From assembly GCF_013464915.1 (NCBI RefSeq), contig NZ_RAVT01000058.1, forward strand, positions 1 to 37,189: a stretch of 37,189 nucleotides of DNA, read 5' to 3'. The notes under the pieces are model-generated. The model made no database searches. It was not told the origin of the DNA and saw only the letters and a list, made by a program, of their open reading frames with translations. Made by a program: the position numbers and the translations under genes. How positions within the stretch are numbered: position 1 is the first letter of the stretch; every line of letters starts with the position of its first letter. Shown piece by piece: positions 1 to 9,000 of the stretch. The stretch comes from Stenotrophomonas maltophilia (GTDB lineage Bacteria > Pseudomonadota > Gammaproteobacteria > Xanthomonadales > Xanthomonadaceae).

Positions 1-65
1 CCGGCGTGGGGACCCAAGCTACTTCACGGTCGAAAGACCTAGATCCACACGGTCGCCCACGCCGG
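1..65. repeat. Long-spaced inverted repeat at window edge
   Basis: Bases 1-10 (CCGGCGTGGG) are the exact reverse complement of bases 56-65, with 45 bases between. The element may continue to the left of the window. No coding signal is seen here. It could be a degenerate dimer of the GTAG palindromes found throughout this window, but the GTAG/CTAC ends are not visible. Confidence 0.4.
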
Positions 66-104
66 GCTCTCGGCACCCAAAGTGCCAGATCGGCAAGAGA
101 TAAG

Positions 105-123
105 ATCCACGCCATGCGTGGAT
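105..123. repeat. SMAG-like palindrome (ATCCACGC type)
   Basis: This is a 19-base palindrome, ATCCACGC-cat-GCGTGGAT. The same stem occurs at 29772-29794, where it is preceded by a full GTAG. Here the GTAG has decayed to TAAG. It fits the REP-like SMAG family of Stenotrophomonas. The stretch 1-266 holds only such repeats and no gene that I can support. Confidence 0.6.
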
Positions 124-143
124 GCGCTGTTCTCTGGCCGTCT

Positions 144-202
144 GTAGAGCCGAGCCCATGCTCGGCTCCAGCACAAGCAGCCGAGCATGGGCTCGGCTCT
201 AC
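144..202. repeat. SMAG dimer (GCCGAGC-type arms)
   Basis: The element starts with GTAG at 144 and ends with CTAC at 202. Each half is itself a hairpin (GAGCCGAGC-cat-GCTCGGCTC and its inverted partner), so the whole folds into one long stem or two short ones. An almost identical dimer lies at 18571-18630. The layout is typical of paired REP-like elements of the SMAG family. Confidence 0.8.
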
Positions 203-266
203 AGAAAGCGATCGCGCGCGCAAGCCCCGCTACAGTGCAGCCCCTTTTTTTGCATGGAGCTGCACG

Positions 267-554
267 ATGATCCATCGCGGTTGGGGATTCATGACGCTGG
301 TGACGCCGATTGCAGCCATCCTGCTGCTGGCGTACTTCTCCCCGCCTGACGGCCCCAAGGGCAACATCCCGCTGCAGCAGGTGCTGCTGGGCGGTGGCCT
401 TGGTGCGGCCGTGAACGCCGTGCTGGGGCTGTGGCTGAACCGCGTGCCGCGGCCGAAGGGTGAAGTGGCACGCCATCATTTCTTCTTCGTACCGATGCAG
501 TGGGCGGCGCTGGTGATCGTGGCCGTGTGTGCGGTGATCGCGCTGCTGCGCTGA
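267..554 (+). CDS. Small conserved membrane protein of unknown function
   Basis: This is a 95-residue protein that I do not recognise by family. It has a hydrophobic segment at about residues 9-23, a second Gly/Ala/Val-rich segment at about 38-55, and a third at about 75-94 that ends three residues from the C terminus (LLR). It is therefore probably an inner-membrane protein with three short helices. I chose the ATG at 267 because GGAG lies 7 bases upstream at 256-259 and because the frame upstream of it runs through repeat DNA with no protein-like composition. The gene stands alone, between a SMAG dimer on each side. The reading frame is real on codon bias (G/C at third positions), but the function is unknown. 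Confidence 0.65.
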   Translation: MIHRGWGFMTLVTPIAAILLLAYFSPPDGPKGNIPLQQVLLGGGLGAAVNAVLGLWLNRVPRPKGEVARHHFFFVPMQWAALVIVAVCAVIALLR

Positions 555-578
555 GGTATCGGGATGGCCATTGCTCTG

Positions 579-636
579 GTAGATGCCAACCTTGGTTGGC
601 ATGGATTGAAGAGCGCCAACCAAGGTTTGCATCTAC
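579..636. repeat. SMAG dimer (GCCAACC-type arms)
   Basis: The element runs from GTAG at 579 to CTAC at 636. The left half contains the hairpin GCCAACC-tt-GGTTGGC and the right half a near copy in inverted order. It sits just after the small membrane protein gene and before the efflux operon terminator, in the gap between two convergent transcription units. Confidence 0.8.
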
Positions 637-661
637 CCTGACCCCGCAATGCGGCAACAAA

Positions 662-689
662 AAAGGCCCCGGATCGCTCCGGGGCCTTT
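662..689 (-). terminator. Rho-independent terminator of the efflux operon
   Basis: A 12-bp perfect stem (AAAGGCCCCGGA, loop TCGC on the plus strand, then its complement) lies 22 bases past the RND gene stop. Read on the minus strand it is followed by six T residues (652-661 side), so it fits a terminator for the RND operon. On the plus strand the tail is TTTCTCGTTT, so weak bidirectional action for the small gene at 267-554 is possible. Confidence 0.85.
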
Positions 690-711
690 CTCGTTTCAGC
701 TCAGCGCCGGA

Positions 712-3700
712 TCAACGATCCGGACGGTGTGCAGCATCCGCGTCACGCTGGCGTTCCAGGAACTCCTTGGACGGTTCATCCAGCTTGTCGCCCAGCATGC
801 GGCGCACGACCACGAAGAACACCGGAATCATCAGCAGGCCGAGCAGGGTGGCGAACAGCATGCCGCCGATCACGCCGGTACCGATGGCATGGCGGGAGTT
901 GGCGCCGGCACCGGTGGAGATCGCCATCGGGATCACGCCCATGATGAACGCGAACGAGGTCATCAGGATCGGGCGGAAACGCAGGCGGGCCGCCTCGATG
1001 GTGGCATCGCGCAGGTTCTTGCCTGCTGCACGTTGCTCCACCGCGAACTCCACGATCAGGATCGCGTTCTTGGCGGCCAGGCCGATCACGGTGATCAGGC
1101 CGATCTTGAAGAACAGATCGTTGGGCAGCCCACGCAGCATCGACAGGCCGAGTGCGCCGAGCACACCCAGCGGCACCACCAGCAGCACCGCCACCGGGAT
1201 CGACCAGCTTTCATACAGCGCGGCCAGGCACAGGAACACCACCACGATGGACAGCACCAGCAGCAGGGTCGCGGCGTTGCCGGCCAGGATTTCCTGGTAG
1301 GACATGCCGGACCAGTCGTAGCCGAAGCCGGCCGGCAGGTCGTCGTTGACGATGCCTTCCATGGTCTGCATCGCTTCACCCGAGCTGGTGCCCGGCGCCT
1401 GCGAACCGACGATGTTGATCGCCGAGTAGCCGTTGTAGCGGCTCAGCGATGGCGGCGCGGATACCCATTCGGACTTGACCACCGTGTTCAGCGGGATCAT
1501 TGCGTTGGTGCCATCGGCATTGGTGGTCAGGCTGGACGGGCTGTAGAAGCTCTTCAGCGACTCCTGGCCGGTGCGGTAGGGACCATCGGCCTGCATGGTC
1601 ACGCGCTTGATGCGGCCTTCGTAGAAGAAGTCGTTGACGTACACCGGGGCCAGCATCAGCTGGATGGTGCTGTACACGTCCGACACCGACATGCCCATCG
1701 ACTGCGCCTGCACCCGGTCCACGTGCAGCTGCAGCTGCGGCGCGTTTTCCAGGCCGTTCGGGCGCACGCCGACCAGGTGGTCCGGCTTCTGCGCGGCCTG
1801 GCCGAGCAGGACGTTGCGGGCCTGGGTCAGCTGCTCGTAACCGGCACCGCTGCGGTCCTGCAGCCACATGTCGAAGCCGCCGAACTGGCCGAGGCCCTGC
1901 ACGGTGGGCAGGTTGACCACGAAGATCTGCGCTTCCTTGATGCCATAGAACGCGCCGTTCATGTTCTGGATGAACTCGGGCGCGGTGAACTTGCGTTCTT
2001 CCCACGGCTTCAGGCGGATGAAGCCCATGCCCACGTTCTCGCCGGAACCGACGAAGCTGAAACCGGCCACCTGCAGCATGCCTTCATAGCCATCCTGCTT
2101 TTCCAGGATGCCACGCATCTGCGCGAACACTTCGTTGGTCTGGCCCTTGGTCGAGCCCGGCGGCAGCTGCACGATCGCCAGCGCATAGCCCTGGTCTTCC
2201 TCCGGCAGGAAGCTGCCCGGCATGCGGGTGAACAGGAAGCCGCACAGTGCGGTCAGCACCACGAACAGGATCATCCAGCGCGGGGCATGGCGCACCGCCG
2301 AGGTGATGTGGCCCACATAGGTGTGGCTGATCTTGTCGTAGTACTTGTTGAAGGTGCGGTAGACGATGTTCGGGTTGTCGTTGTGCGTCGGCTTCAGGAA
2401 GGTCGCGCACAGCGCCGGGGTGAAGCCCAGCGCCAGGAACGCCGAGAACGCCATCGAAATGGCGATGGTCAGCGCGAACTGCTTGTAGATCTCACCGGCC
2501 GCGCCGCCCTGCAGGGCGGACGGGATGAACACCGCGGCCAGCACGACGGTGATCGCCACCACCGCGCCGGTGATCTGGGTCATCGCCTTCTGCGTGGCCG
2601 GCTTCGGCGCCAGGCCTTCCTCGGTCATGATGCGTTCGACGTTCTCGATCACCACGATCGCGTCATCGACCACGATGCCGATCGCCAGCACCATCGCGAA
2701 CAGGGTCAGCTGGTTGATCGTGAAGCCGATCATCCACATGCCCAGGAAGGTACCGAGCAGGGCCACCGGGATGACCAGGGTCGGAATCAGGGTGGCGCGG
2801 AAGTTCTGCAGGAAGATCAGCATCACCAGGAACACCAGGAACACTGCCTCGAACAGTGTCTTGACCACTTCCTGGATCGAGATCTTGACGAAGGTGGTGC
2901 TGTCGTACGGCGAGAACCAGGTGACCCCGGCCGGGAAGCTGGGCTGCAGTTCGTCCATCTTGGCGCGTACGGCATCGGCCACGTTCAGGGCGTTGGCGCC
3001 CGGCAGCAGCTGGATGGCGAAGGCGCCGGTCGGCTTGCCGTTGTACTGGGTGTCGAAGCCGTAATTGTTGGCACCGAAGGCAACGCGGGCGATGTCCTTC
3101 AGCAGCACGCGCGAGCCATCAGCATTGGCGCGCAGGATGATGTTCTCGAACTCCTGCGGCGAGCTGAAGCGGCCTTCGGCCGAGACCGTGGCGGTGAAGT
3201 GCTGGCCTTCCGGCGACGGGTCCGAGCCCAGCGCACCGGCGGCGAACTGCACGTTCTGCGCCCGCACCGCGGCCAGCACCTGGCTGGCCGACAGGCCGTA
3301 GCCCTGCATCTTTTCCGGGTTCAGCCAGATGTTCATGGCGTACTCGGAACCGAACTGCTGGGTGCTGCCGACGCCGGGGATGCGCGAGACCTGGTCGAGC
3401 ACGCGCGAACCGACGATGTCGTTCAGGGCATCACGGTTGATGGCCGGCGTATCGGACTGCAGCGCGATCACCATCAGGAAGCCGGCGTTGGCCTTGGCCA
3501 CCACCACGCCCTGCTGGGTCACTTCCGAGGGCAGTCGGGGCGTGGCCAGCGAGACCTTGTTCTGCACCTGCACCTGGGCGATGTCCGGATCGGTACCGGT
3601 CTCGAAGGTCAGGGTGATCTGCGCACGGCCGTTGGAGGCGGACGAGGAACTGAAATACAGCAGGTGATCGATACCGGTCAGCTGCTGCTCGATCACCTGG

Positions 3701-3885
3701 GTGACCGATTTTTCAGTGGTGTCCGCACTGGCGCCCGGGTAGGTGGCCGAGACGGTCACCTGTGGCGGGGCGATGTTGGGATAGGACTCCACGCCCAGGT
3801 TGAGGATCGCGATCACGCCGCTGAGCGAGATCAGGATCGCTACCACCCAGGCGAAGACTGGATGCTCGATGAAAAATTTAGGCAT
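712..3885 (-). CDS. RND (HAE-1 family) multidrug efflux transporter, AcrB-like
   Basis: This 1057-residue inner-membrane pump should use the proton gradient to expel drugs or other amphiphiles as a trimer. The N terminus (MPKFFIEHPVFAWV) is classic for HAE-1 pumps. The proton-relay residues are visible: the Asp pair in VVDDAIVVIENVE at about 406-408 and the Lys in GLAAKNAILIVEFA near 945. Length matches AcrB-class proteins (about 1030-1060). It starts 15 bases after the adaptor gene and is last in the operon. No outer-membrane channel gene follows, so a TolC-type partner must be encoded elsewhere. In S. maltophilia such two-gene pumps include SmeGH and SmeMN; this is probably one of them, but I cannot assign it from sequence alone. 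Confidence 0.95.
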   Translation of the reverse strand: MPKFFIEHPVFAWVVAILISLSGVIAILNLGVESYPNIAPPQVTVSATYPGASADTTEKSVTQVIEQQLTGIDHLLYFSSSSASNGRAQITLTFETGTDPDIAQVQVQNKVSLATPRLPSEVTQQGVVVAKANAGFLMVIALQSDTPAINRDALNDIVGSRVLDQVSRIPGVGSTQQFGSEYAMNIWLNPEKMQGYGLSASQVLAAVRAQNVQFAAGALGSDPSPEGQHFTATVSAEGRFSSPQEFENIILRANADGSRVLLKDIARVAFGANNYGFDTQYNGKPTGAFAIQLLPGANALNVADAVRAKMDELQPSFPAGVTWFSPYDSTTFVKISIQEVVKTLFEAVFLVFLVMLIFLQNFRATLIPTLVIPVALLGTFLGMWMIGFTINQLTLFAMVLAIGIVVDDAIVVIENVERIMTEEGLAPKPATQKAMTQITGAVVAITVVLAAVFIPSALQGGAAGEIYKQFALTIAISMAFSAFLALGFTPALCATFLKPTHNDNPNIVYRTFNKYYDKISHTYVGHITSAVRHAPRWMILFVVLTALCGFLFTRMPGSFLPEEDQGYALAIVQLPPGSTKGQTNEVFAQMRGILEKQDGYEGMLQVAGFSFVGSGENVGMGFIRLKPWEERKFTAPEFIQNMNGAFYGIKEAQIFVVNLPTVQGLGQFGGFDMWLQDRSGAGYEQLTQARNVLLGQAAQKPDHLVGVRPNGLENAPQLQLHVDRVQAQSMGMSVSDVYSTIQLMLAPVYVNDFFYEGRIKRVTMQADGPYRTGQESLKSFYSPSSLTTNADGTNAMIPLNTVVKSEWVSAPPSLSRYNGYSAINIVGSQAPGTSSGEAMQTMEGIVNDDLPAGFGYDWSGMSYQEILAGNAATLLLVLSIVVVFLCLAALYESWSIPVAVLLVVPLGVLGALGLSMLRGLPNDLFFKIGLITVIGLAAKNAILIVEFAVEQRAAGKNLRDATIEAARLRFRPILMTSFAFIMGVIPMAISTGAGANSRHAIGTGVIGGMLFATLLGLLMIPVFFVVVRRMLGDKLDEPSKEFLERQRDADAAHRPDR

Positions 3886-3900
3886 GACGGAAGGTTCCCG

Positions 3901-5166
3901 TTACTGCTTGTTCGATTCGGTGGCGGCCGGCTTGGCCGCATCGGCCTGCTCGGGCTTGGCGGCGTCGGCCGGTGCGTTGCCTGCGGCCGGTGCTGCACCT
4001 GCCGGCGCGGCGCCCGCGGCAGGCTTGCCGTTGGCGTCCTGTCCCGGAGTCCACGGCTTGGCCACCGCCGGTGCACCTTCCTTGACCTTCTGCACGCCGG
4101 CCACGATCACCTTGTCACCGGCGGCCAGTCCGTCGCTGACCAGCCAGTTGCCGTTCTGCGCGCCATCGGTCTTCACGTTCTTGCGCGCGACCTTGCCGTC
4201 GGCGCCGACCACCATCACGTAGCCGCCGGTGGTATCACGCAGCAGGGCCTGCTGCGGCACCAGGAAGGCGTTGTTGCGCTCGCCCAGGTTGGCCTGGAAG
4301 CTGACGAAGGCGCCCGGCAGCAGGATCTGCTGCGGATTGGGCAGCAACGCGCGCAGCGACACCGCACCGGTGGCCGGGTCGACCGTGGTCGAGGAGAAGT
4401 CCAGGGTGCCCGGCTCGCTGTAGGTGCTGCCGTCGGCCAGCTTGACGTTGACCGTGGCCTTGCCATCGCCGGACAGCGCCAGCGCGCCCTTGGCCTGCTG
4501 CGCGCGCAGCTGGGTCAGCTCGTCCACGCTCAGCGAGAAGTTCACGTACAGCGGGTCGAGCTGGTCGACGGTGGTCAGCAGGGTCACATCGCCCTGGCCG
4601 ACCAGCGCGCCTTCGGTGACCTGCTGCTTGTTGGCCACGCCGCTGATCGGTGCGGTCACTTCGGTGTAGCCCAGGTTGATGCGCGAGGAGGTCACCGTTG
4701 CTTCGGCCTGCTTGACCGCAGCCAGCGCGGTACGTTCGGCCGATTCAGCGTTGTCCAGGTCGGACTTGGAGACGAACTGCTGCGGCGCCAGGGAGCGGGC
4801 GCGATCGGCGGCCACCTTGGCATTGGCGTAGGTGGCGCGGGCCGAGGCCAGCTGTGCTTCGGAGGCGTTGAGCGAGGCGCGCAGCGGCGCCGGGTCGATC
4901 AGGAACAGGGTCTGGCCCTGCTTCACCTGCGAGCCTTCCTGGTAGACGCGCTTGAGCAGCACGCCCGGCACGCGCGCGCGCACGTCGGCGCTGCGGAACG
5001 GCGACAGGCGGCCGACCAGCTCGCGCTGCAGCGGCAGGGTCTGCGGCTTGGCGTCGATCACGCCCACCTCCGGCGGCGGGGGCATCTGCTGTTCCGGCTT
5101 CTTGCAGGCAGCCAGCGCGACAGCAACGGCGCACGTCAAGGCAAGGGTGCGGAGTGGGGCGGTCAT
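3901..5166 (-). CDS. RND periplasmic adaptor (membrane fusion) lipoprotein, AcrA-like
   Basis: This 421-residue adaptor links the RND pump to an outer-membrane channel. It carries a lipoprotein signal with the lipobox LAAC, so Cys21 should be acylated after cleavage. Next come the lipoyl half-motif (VPGVLLKRVYQEGSQVKQGQTLF at about 67-90), an Ala/Gln/Leu-rich helical hairpin (about 95-160), the second lipoyl half (GYTEVTAPISGV) and beta-barrel regions. The last 45 or so residues are a low-complexity Ala/Pro/Gly/Lys tail, longer than in E. coli AcrA. The start ATG overlaps the TetR stop by one base (TGATG), and GGAG lies 9-12 bases upstream, inside the TetR gene. Translation is therefore probably coupled to the regulator. 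Confidence 0.93.
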   Translation of the reverse strand: MTAPLRTLALTCAVAVALAACKKPEQQMPPPPEVGVIDAKPQTLPLQRELVGRLSPFRSADVRARVPGVLLKRVYQEGSQVKQGQTLFLIDPAPLRASLNASEAQLASARATYANAKVAADRARSLAPQQFVSKSDLDNAESAERTALAAVKQAEATVTSSRINLGYTEVTAPISGVANKQQVTEGALVGQGDVTLLTTVDQLDPLYVNFSLSVDELTQLRAQQAKGALALSGDGKATVNVKLADGSTYSEPGTLDFSSTTVDPATGAVSLRALLPNPQQILLPGAFVSFQANLGERNNAFLVPQQALLRDTTGGYVMVVGADGKVARKNVKTDGAQNGNWLVSDGLAAGDKVIVAGVQKVKEGAPAVAKPWTPGQDANGKPAAGAAPAGAAPAAGNAPADAAKPEQADAAKPAATESNKQ

Positions 5167-5864
5167 CAGGAGGAACTCCGGGGTTGGTTTGTAGGCGGGG
5201 CCGGCAACGGCTGTGGCGCGAATGCGCGCAGGAAGCTGTCGACGGAGAACTCTGCCCAGCGCCGACGCAGCAGCGCGTCATCACGATGGGGGGTATGGAA
5301 GCGCTGTTTGTCGAAATCCTGACCGGCGATCATGCTCAGCAGCAGTTCGGCCATGAAGTGCGGGTCGTCATGCCGGAGCTGGCCGCGCATGCAAACGGTT
5401 TCAATCCATTCAGTAAGATGAAGCGTCAGCGCGCCGGCCCCATGCCGGTACAGCGTACGCGCCTCTTCGGGAAACTGGGCCGCGTCGGCAGCGATCAGCC
5501 GGCAGGCCTGTCCTACGTGCGGTTGGTTGAAATGCTCCAGGAAGTCGGTGGCGAACTGGAGCAGGCTGGCACGCAGGTCGTCAGTACGGAGTGCACGGAC
5601 CATGGCGCCGGTGGCGTGGCCGACATGGCGCTGCATCACCCGGCGCAACAGATCCTGCTTGCTGCCATAGCGCGAGTACAGGGTCTGCTTGGAGCAGCCG
5701 GCGTGCTGGGCCACCGCCTCCATGCTCATCTGCATGCCCTGCTGGGCCAGCAGTTCGCGTACGGCGTCGAACACGCGCTCATCGCGTGCATCGAGGGCAA
5801 CGGGGAGGTAGGCCGGGCTCACGCGGTGGACTATACCGTCCAGTTCAGGATTGTGGAATCGCAT
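5166..5864 (-). CDS. TetR/AcrR-family transcriptional regulator, first gene of efflux operon
   Basis: This 232-residue protein has a TetR-type helix-turn-helix at about residues 47-66 (MEAVAQHAGCSKQTLYSRYGSK), followed by a helical ligand-binding part with the LLxLxxDF-like text typical of AcrR relatives. I chose the ATG at 5864 because homologous regulators begin shortly before the first helix. The frame stays open to 5978, but the extra residues are Arg- and Ser-rich and overlap the region that should hold promoter and operator. It is the first gene of the regulator-adaptor-pump operon, not divergent from it as most AcrR-type repressors are. Two inverted repeats lie just upstream, so autorepression of the whole operon is likely by inference. 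Confidence 0.85.
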   Translation of the reverse strand: MRFHNPELDGIVHRVSPAYLPVALDARDERVFDAVRELLAQQGMQMSMEAVAQHAGCSKQTLYSRYGSKQDLLRRVMQRHVGHATGAMVRALRTDDLRASLLQFATDFLEHFNQPHVGQACRLIAADAAQFPEEARTLYRHGAGALTLHLTEWIETVCMRGQLRHDDPHFMAELLLSMIAGQDFDKQRFHTPHRDDALLRRRWAEFSVDSFLRAFAPQPLPAPPTNQPRSSS

Positions 5865-5899
5865 CGGCGTCGCCGCGTGTGTCTTCCGGTAACACGTTT

Positions 5900-5916
5900 T
5901 GCCGATCCTGTCGGCA
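5900..5916. promoter_or_regulatory. Candidate TetR operator, site 1
   Basis: A perfect 6-bp inverted repeat, TGCCGA-tcctg-TCGGCA, lies 36 bases upstream of the TetR start in the gap shared with the divergent glutamate dehydrogenase gene. Size and spacing suit a TetR dimer. Its role is inferred from position only. Confidence 0.4.
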
Positions 5917-5934
5917 GTGCTGAAACAGGCGCCA

Positions 5935-5949
5935 GCACCATACCGGTGC
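5935..5949. promoter_or_regulatory. Candidate TetR operator, site 2
   Basis: This is a second inverted repeat (GCACC-atacc-GGTGC) centred 34 bases from the first. It is unlike site 1 in sequence, so at most one of the two is likely to be the true operator of the adjacent TetR gene. Confidence 0.25.
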
Positions 5950-6030
5950 GAACTGAATAGGCGTCTAAACCGCAGCAAACCCGAATCTGCTTATTCCGTC
6001 CTGCAGCAAGGCCTTTTCGTGCGGTAGGGC

Positions 6031-6036
6031 TACAAT
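6031..6036 (+). promoter_or_regulatory. Candidate -10 box for the glutamate dehydrogenase gene
   Basis: TACAAT lies 36 bases before the start codon, in a locally AT-richer patch (tacaatttcatttt). No good -35 box is seen at the usual distance, so strength or activator dependence cannot be judged. Confidence 0.35.
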
Positions 6037-6072
6037 TTCATTTTCCCAACTGAGCAAGCGCATCGCTCTGCC

Positions 6073-9000
6073 ATGAAACCGCAAAAAACCGCAGCCAAGA
6101 CCGTGAAAAACAAGACCAAACCAGCAGAGTCGGAGGTCGCAGTGACCGCTGGTTTCTCCCTGGAGCCGGTGTACACGGCATTGCGCAAGCGCTACCCCGC
6201 GGCCGCACAGGCCGAAGCAGTGGCGTTCGCCACTGACTTCTACAAGCGCATGGAGTCGGACGAGTTCCCGCACCACAGCGCTGAAGAGTGGGCCGCTCTC
6301 GCGGCTGAGACGCTGGAATTCGCCCGTGCCCGCAAGGCCGGCAAGGCCAACGTCCGCGTGTTCAATCCGACCGCGAAGGCCAATGGTTGGGAATCGCCGC
6401 ACACGGTGCTGCAGATCGTCAACGACGACATGCCGTTCCTGGTCGATACCGTCACCATGTCGCTGGCCGAACAGGGTGTGGGCGTCCACGTGCTGGGCCA
6501 CCCGGTGCTGCGCTTCACCCGCGACAAGGCCGGCAAGCTGGTCAAGGTCGGCGAGGGTGATGCCGAGTCGGTGATGCTGCTGGAGATCGACCGCCAGCCG
6601 GCCGAAGCCATGGCCGCCATCGAACAGGCCATCAACAAGGCCCTGGACGAAGTGCGCGCGATCGTGCGCGACTGGCAGCCGATGAAGGACAAGGCGCTGT
6701 CGCTGGCCGACGACCTGGGCAAGCGCCAGCTGCCGGTCGACGATGCTTCGCGCAAGGAAGCACAGGAATTCCTGCGCTGGGCCGCCGACAACCACTTCAC
6801 CTTCTTCGGCTACCGCGAGTACCGCGTCGAGAAGCAGGGCAAGGAAGACGTGCTGGCGCCGCTGAACGACACCGGCCTGGGCCTGATGCGCGGCAAGGAC
6901 AAATCCGCCGCGCGTCCGGTCAAGACCCTGGCCGCGCAGGGCCTGAATGCCACCTCCGGCCTGAAGGACGCGCTGATCCTGACCAAGACCAATGCCCGTT
7001 CGCGCGTGCACCGCGCCGGCTACATGGACTACATCGGCGTGCTGGAATTCGACGCCAAGGGCAAGATCATCGGCGAGCAGCGCTTCCTTGGCCTGTTCAC
7101 CTCCAGCGCCTACAACCGCCGCCCGTGGGAGATCCCGCTGGTGCGCCAGCGCCACGAGCACGTGATGAAGCAGTCCGGCCTGGCCCCGGCCAGCCACAGC
7201 GGCAAGGCCCTGCGCCACATCCTGGAAACCCTGCCGCGCGAAGAACTGTTCCAGTCCAGCGAGGACGAACTGTTCCGCACCGCGATGGGCGTGCTGGGCC
7301 TGCAGGAGCGCGTGCGCAGCCGCCTGTTCCTGCGCCGCGACAAGTACAGCCGCTTCATCTCCGCGCTGGTCTACCTGCCGCGCGAGCGCTTCAACACCGA
7401 CGTGCGCCTGCGCATCGAAGCGATGCTGAAGGAAGCGCTGCACGGTGAGTACGTGGACAGCTCGGTGGTGCTGGGCGAATCGCCGCTGGCCCAGGTGCAC
7501 CTGATCGTGCGCCCGAAGCCGGGTGAAATGCTCGACGTCGATACCGCCGAACTGGAACAGAAGCTGGCCCAGGTACTGCGCAACTGGCAGGACGACCTGC
7601 GCGAAGCGCTGGTCACCCGCCATGGCGAAACCGAAGGCCTGCGCATCGCCGCCCGTATCGGCAAGGCGCTGCCGGCCGGCTACATCGAAGACAACAGCAC
7701 CGCCGTTGCCGCCAACGATGTCAGCCAGCTCGACGCCCTGACCGGCCCGGACGACCTGCGCCTGAGCCTGCAGGCCGTGCCGCGCGAAAGCGGTGATGGC
7801 CTGCGCCTGAAGCTGTACCGCCAGCTGGATGACATTCCGCTGTCGGACGCGCTGCCGATGATGGAAAACATGGGCCTGCGCGTGATTGCCGAGCGTCCGT
7901 ACCGCCTGTCGGTCGACAACGCCCCGGTGTACGTGCAGGACTTCGAGGTCGAATCGACCGCCGGTGCGATTGATGCCGCCAGCGTCGATGAAGCCTTCGG
8001 CGAGACCTTCGCCCGCGTCTGGCACGGCGATGCCGAGAACGATGGCTTCAACCGCCTGGTGCTGGCTGCTGGCCTGCACTGGCGCCAGGTCGCCATGCTG
8101 CGTGGCTACTGCAAGTACCTGCTGCAGACCGGCGTGCCGTTCTCGCAGGCCTACGTGGAAGGCACCTTCGCGCGCTACCCGCTGCTGGCCCGCCTGCTGG
8201 TGGAGCTGTTCGAAGCGCGCTTCGATCCGGCCACCGGCCATGAAAGCAAGGAAGACATCGCTGCCGGCCAGGCCCAGCTGAAGGCCCACCTCGATGTGCT
8301 GGCTGCCGGTGACGAGGCCACCCTGAAGGTGCTCAAGACCGTGGTCGACGCCCGCAAGGGCGACCGCGACGCGCAGATGCAGGCCGCGCGCGATGCGCTG
8401 CTGAAGCTGATGGACCGCGTGTCCAGCCTGGACGAGGACCGCATCCTGCGTTCGTTCATGGGCGTGATCGACGCGACCCTGCGCACCAGCTACTACCAGA
8501 CCGATGCCAACGGCCAGCACGGCCATGTCATCAGCTTCAAGTTCGATTCGGCGCTGGTGCCGGACCTGCCCAAGCCGCGCCCGTACCGCGAAATCTTCGT
8601 CTACGGCCCGCGCGTGGAAGGTACCCACCTGCGCTTCGGTGCCGTGGCCCGTGGTGGCCTGCGCTGGTCGGACCGTCGCGAAGACTTCCGTACCGAAGTG
8701 CTGGGCCTGGTCAAGGCGCAGATGGTCAAGAACACCGTCATCGTGCCGGTCGGCGCGAAGGGCGGTTTCTTCGCCAAGACCCCGCCGGTGAACGGCGACC
8801 GCGATGCGATCTTTGCCAACGGCGTGGCCTGCTACAAGCTGTTCATCCAGGGCCTGCTGGACATCACCGACAACATCGTCAACAACAAGATCGTGCCGCC
8901 GGTGGATGTCGTGCGCCATGACATGGACGATCCGTACCTGGTGGTGGCCGCCGACAAGGGCACCGCGACCTTCTCCGACATCGCCAACGGCCTGGCCATC

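Noticed and set aside
6..266. N-terminal extension of the small membrane protein gene back to position 6
   Set aside because: The added residues are translated from repeat DNA, are Arg/Ser/Ala/Pro-rich, and a good ribosome site supports the ATG at 267.
649..5322. A 1557-codon open frame on the plus strand, antisense to the RND and adaptor genes
   Set aside because: It is a by-product of strong G/C third-position bias in the genes on the minus strand. The predicted protein is loaded with His, Gln, Arg, Asp and Gly, has no recognisable domain and no sensible start signal.
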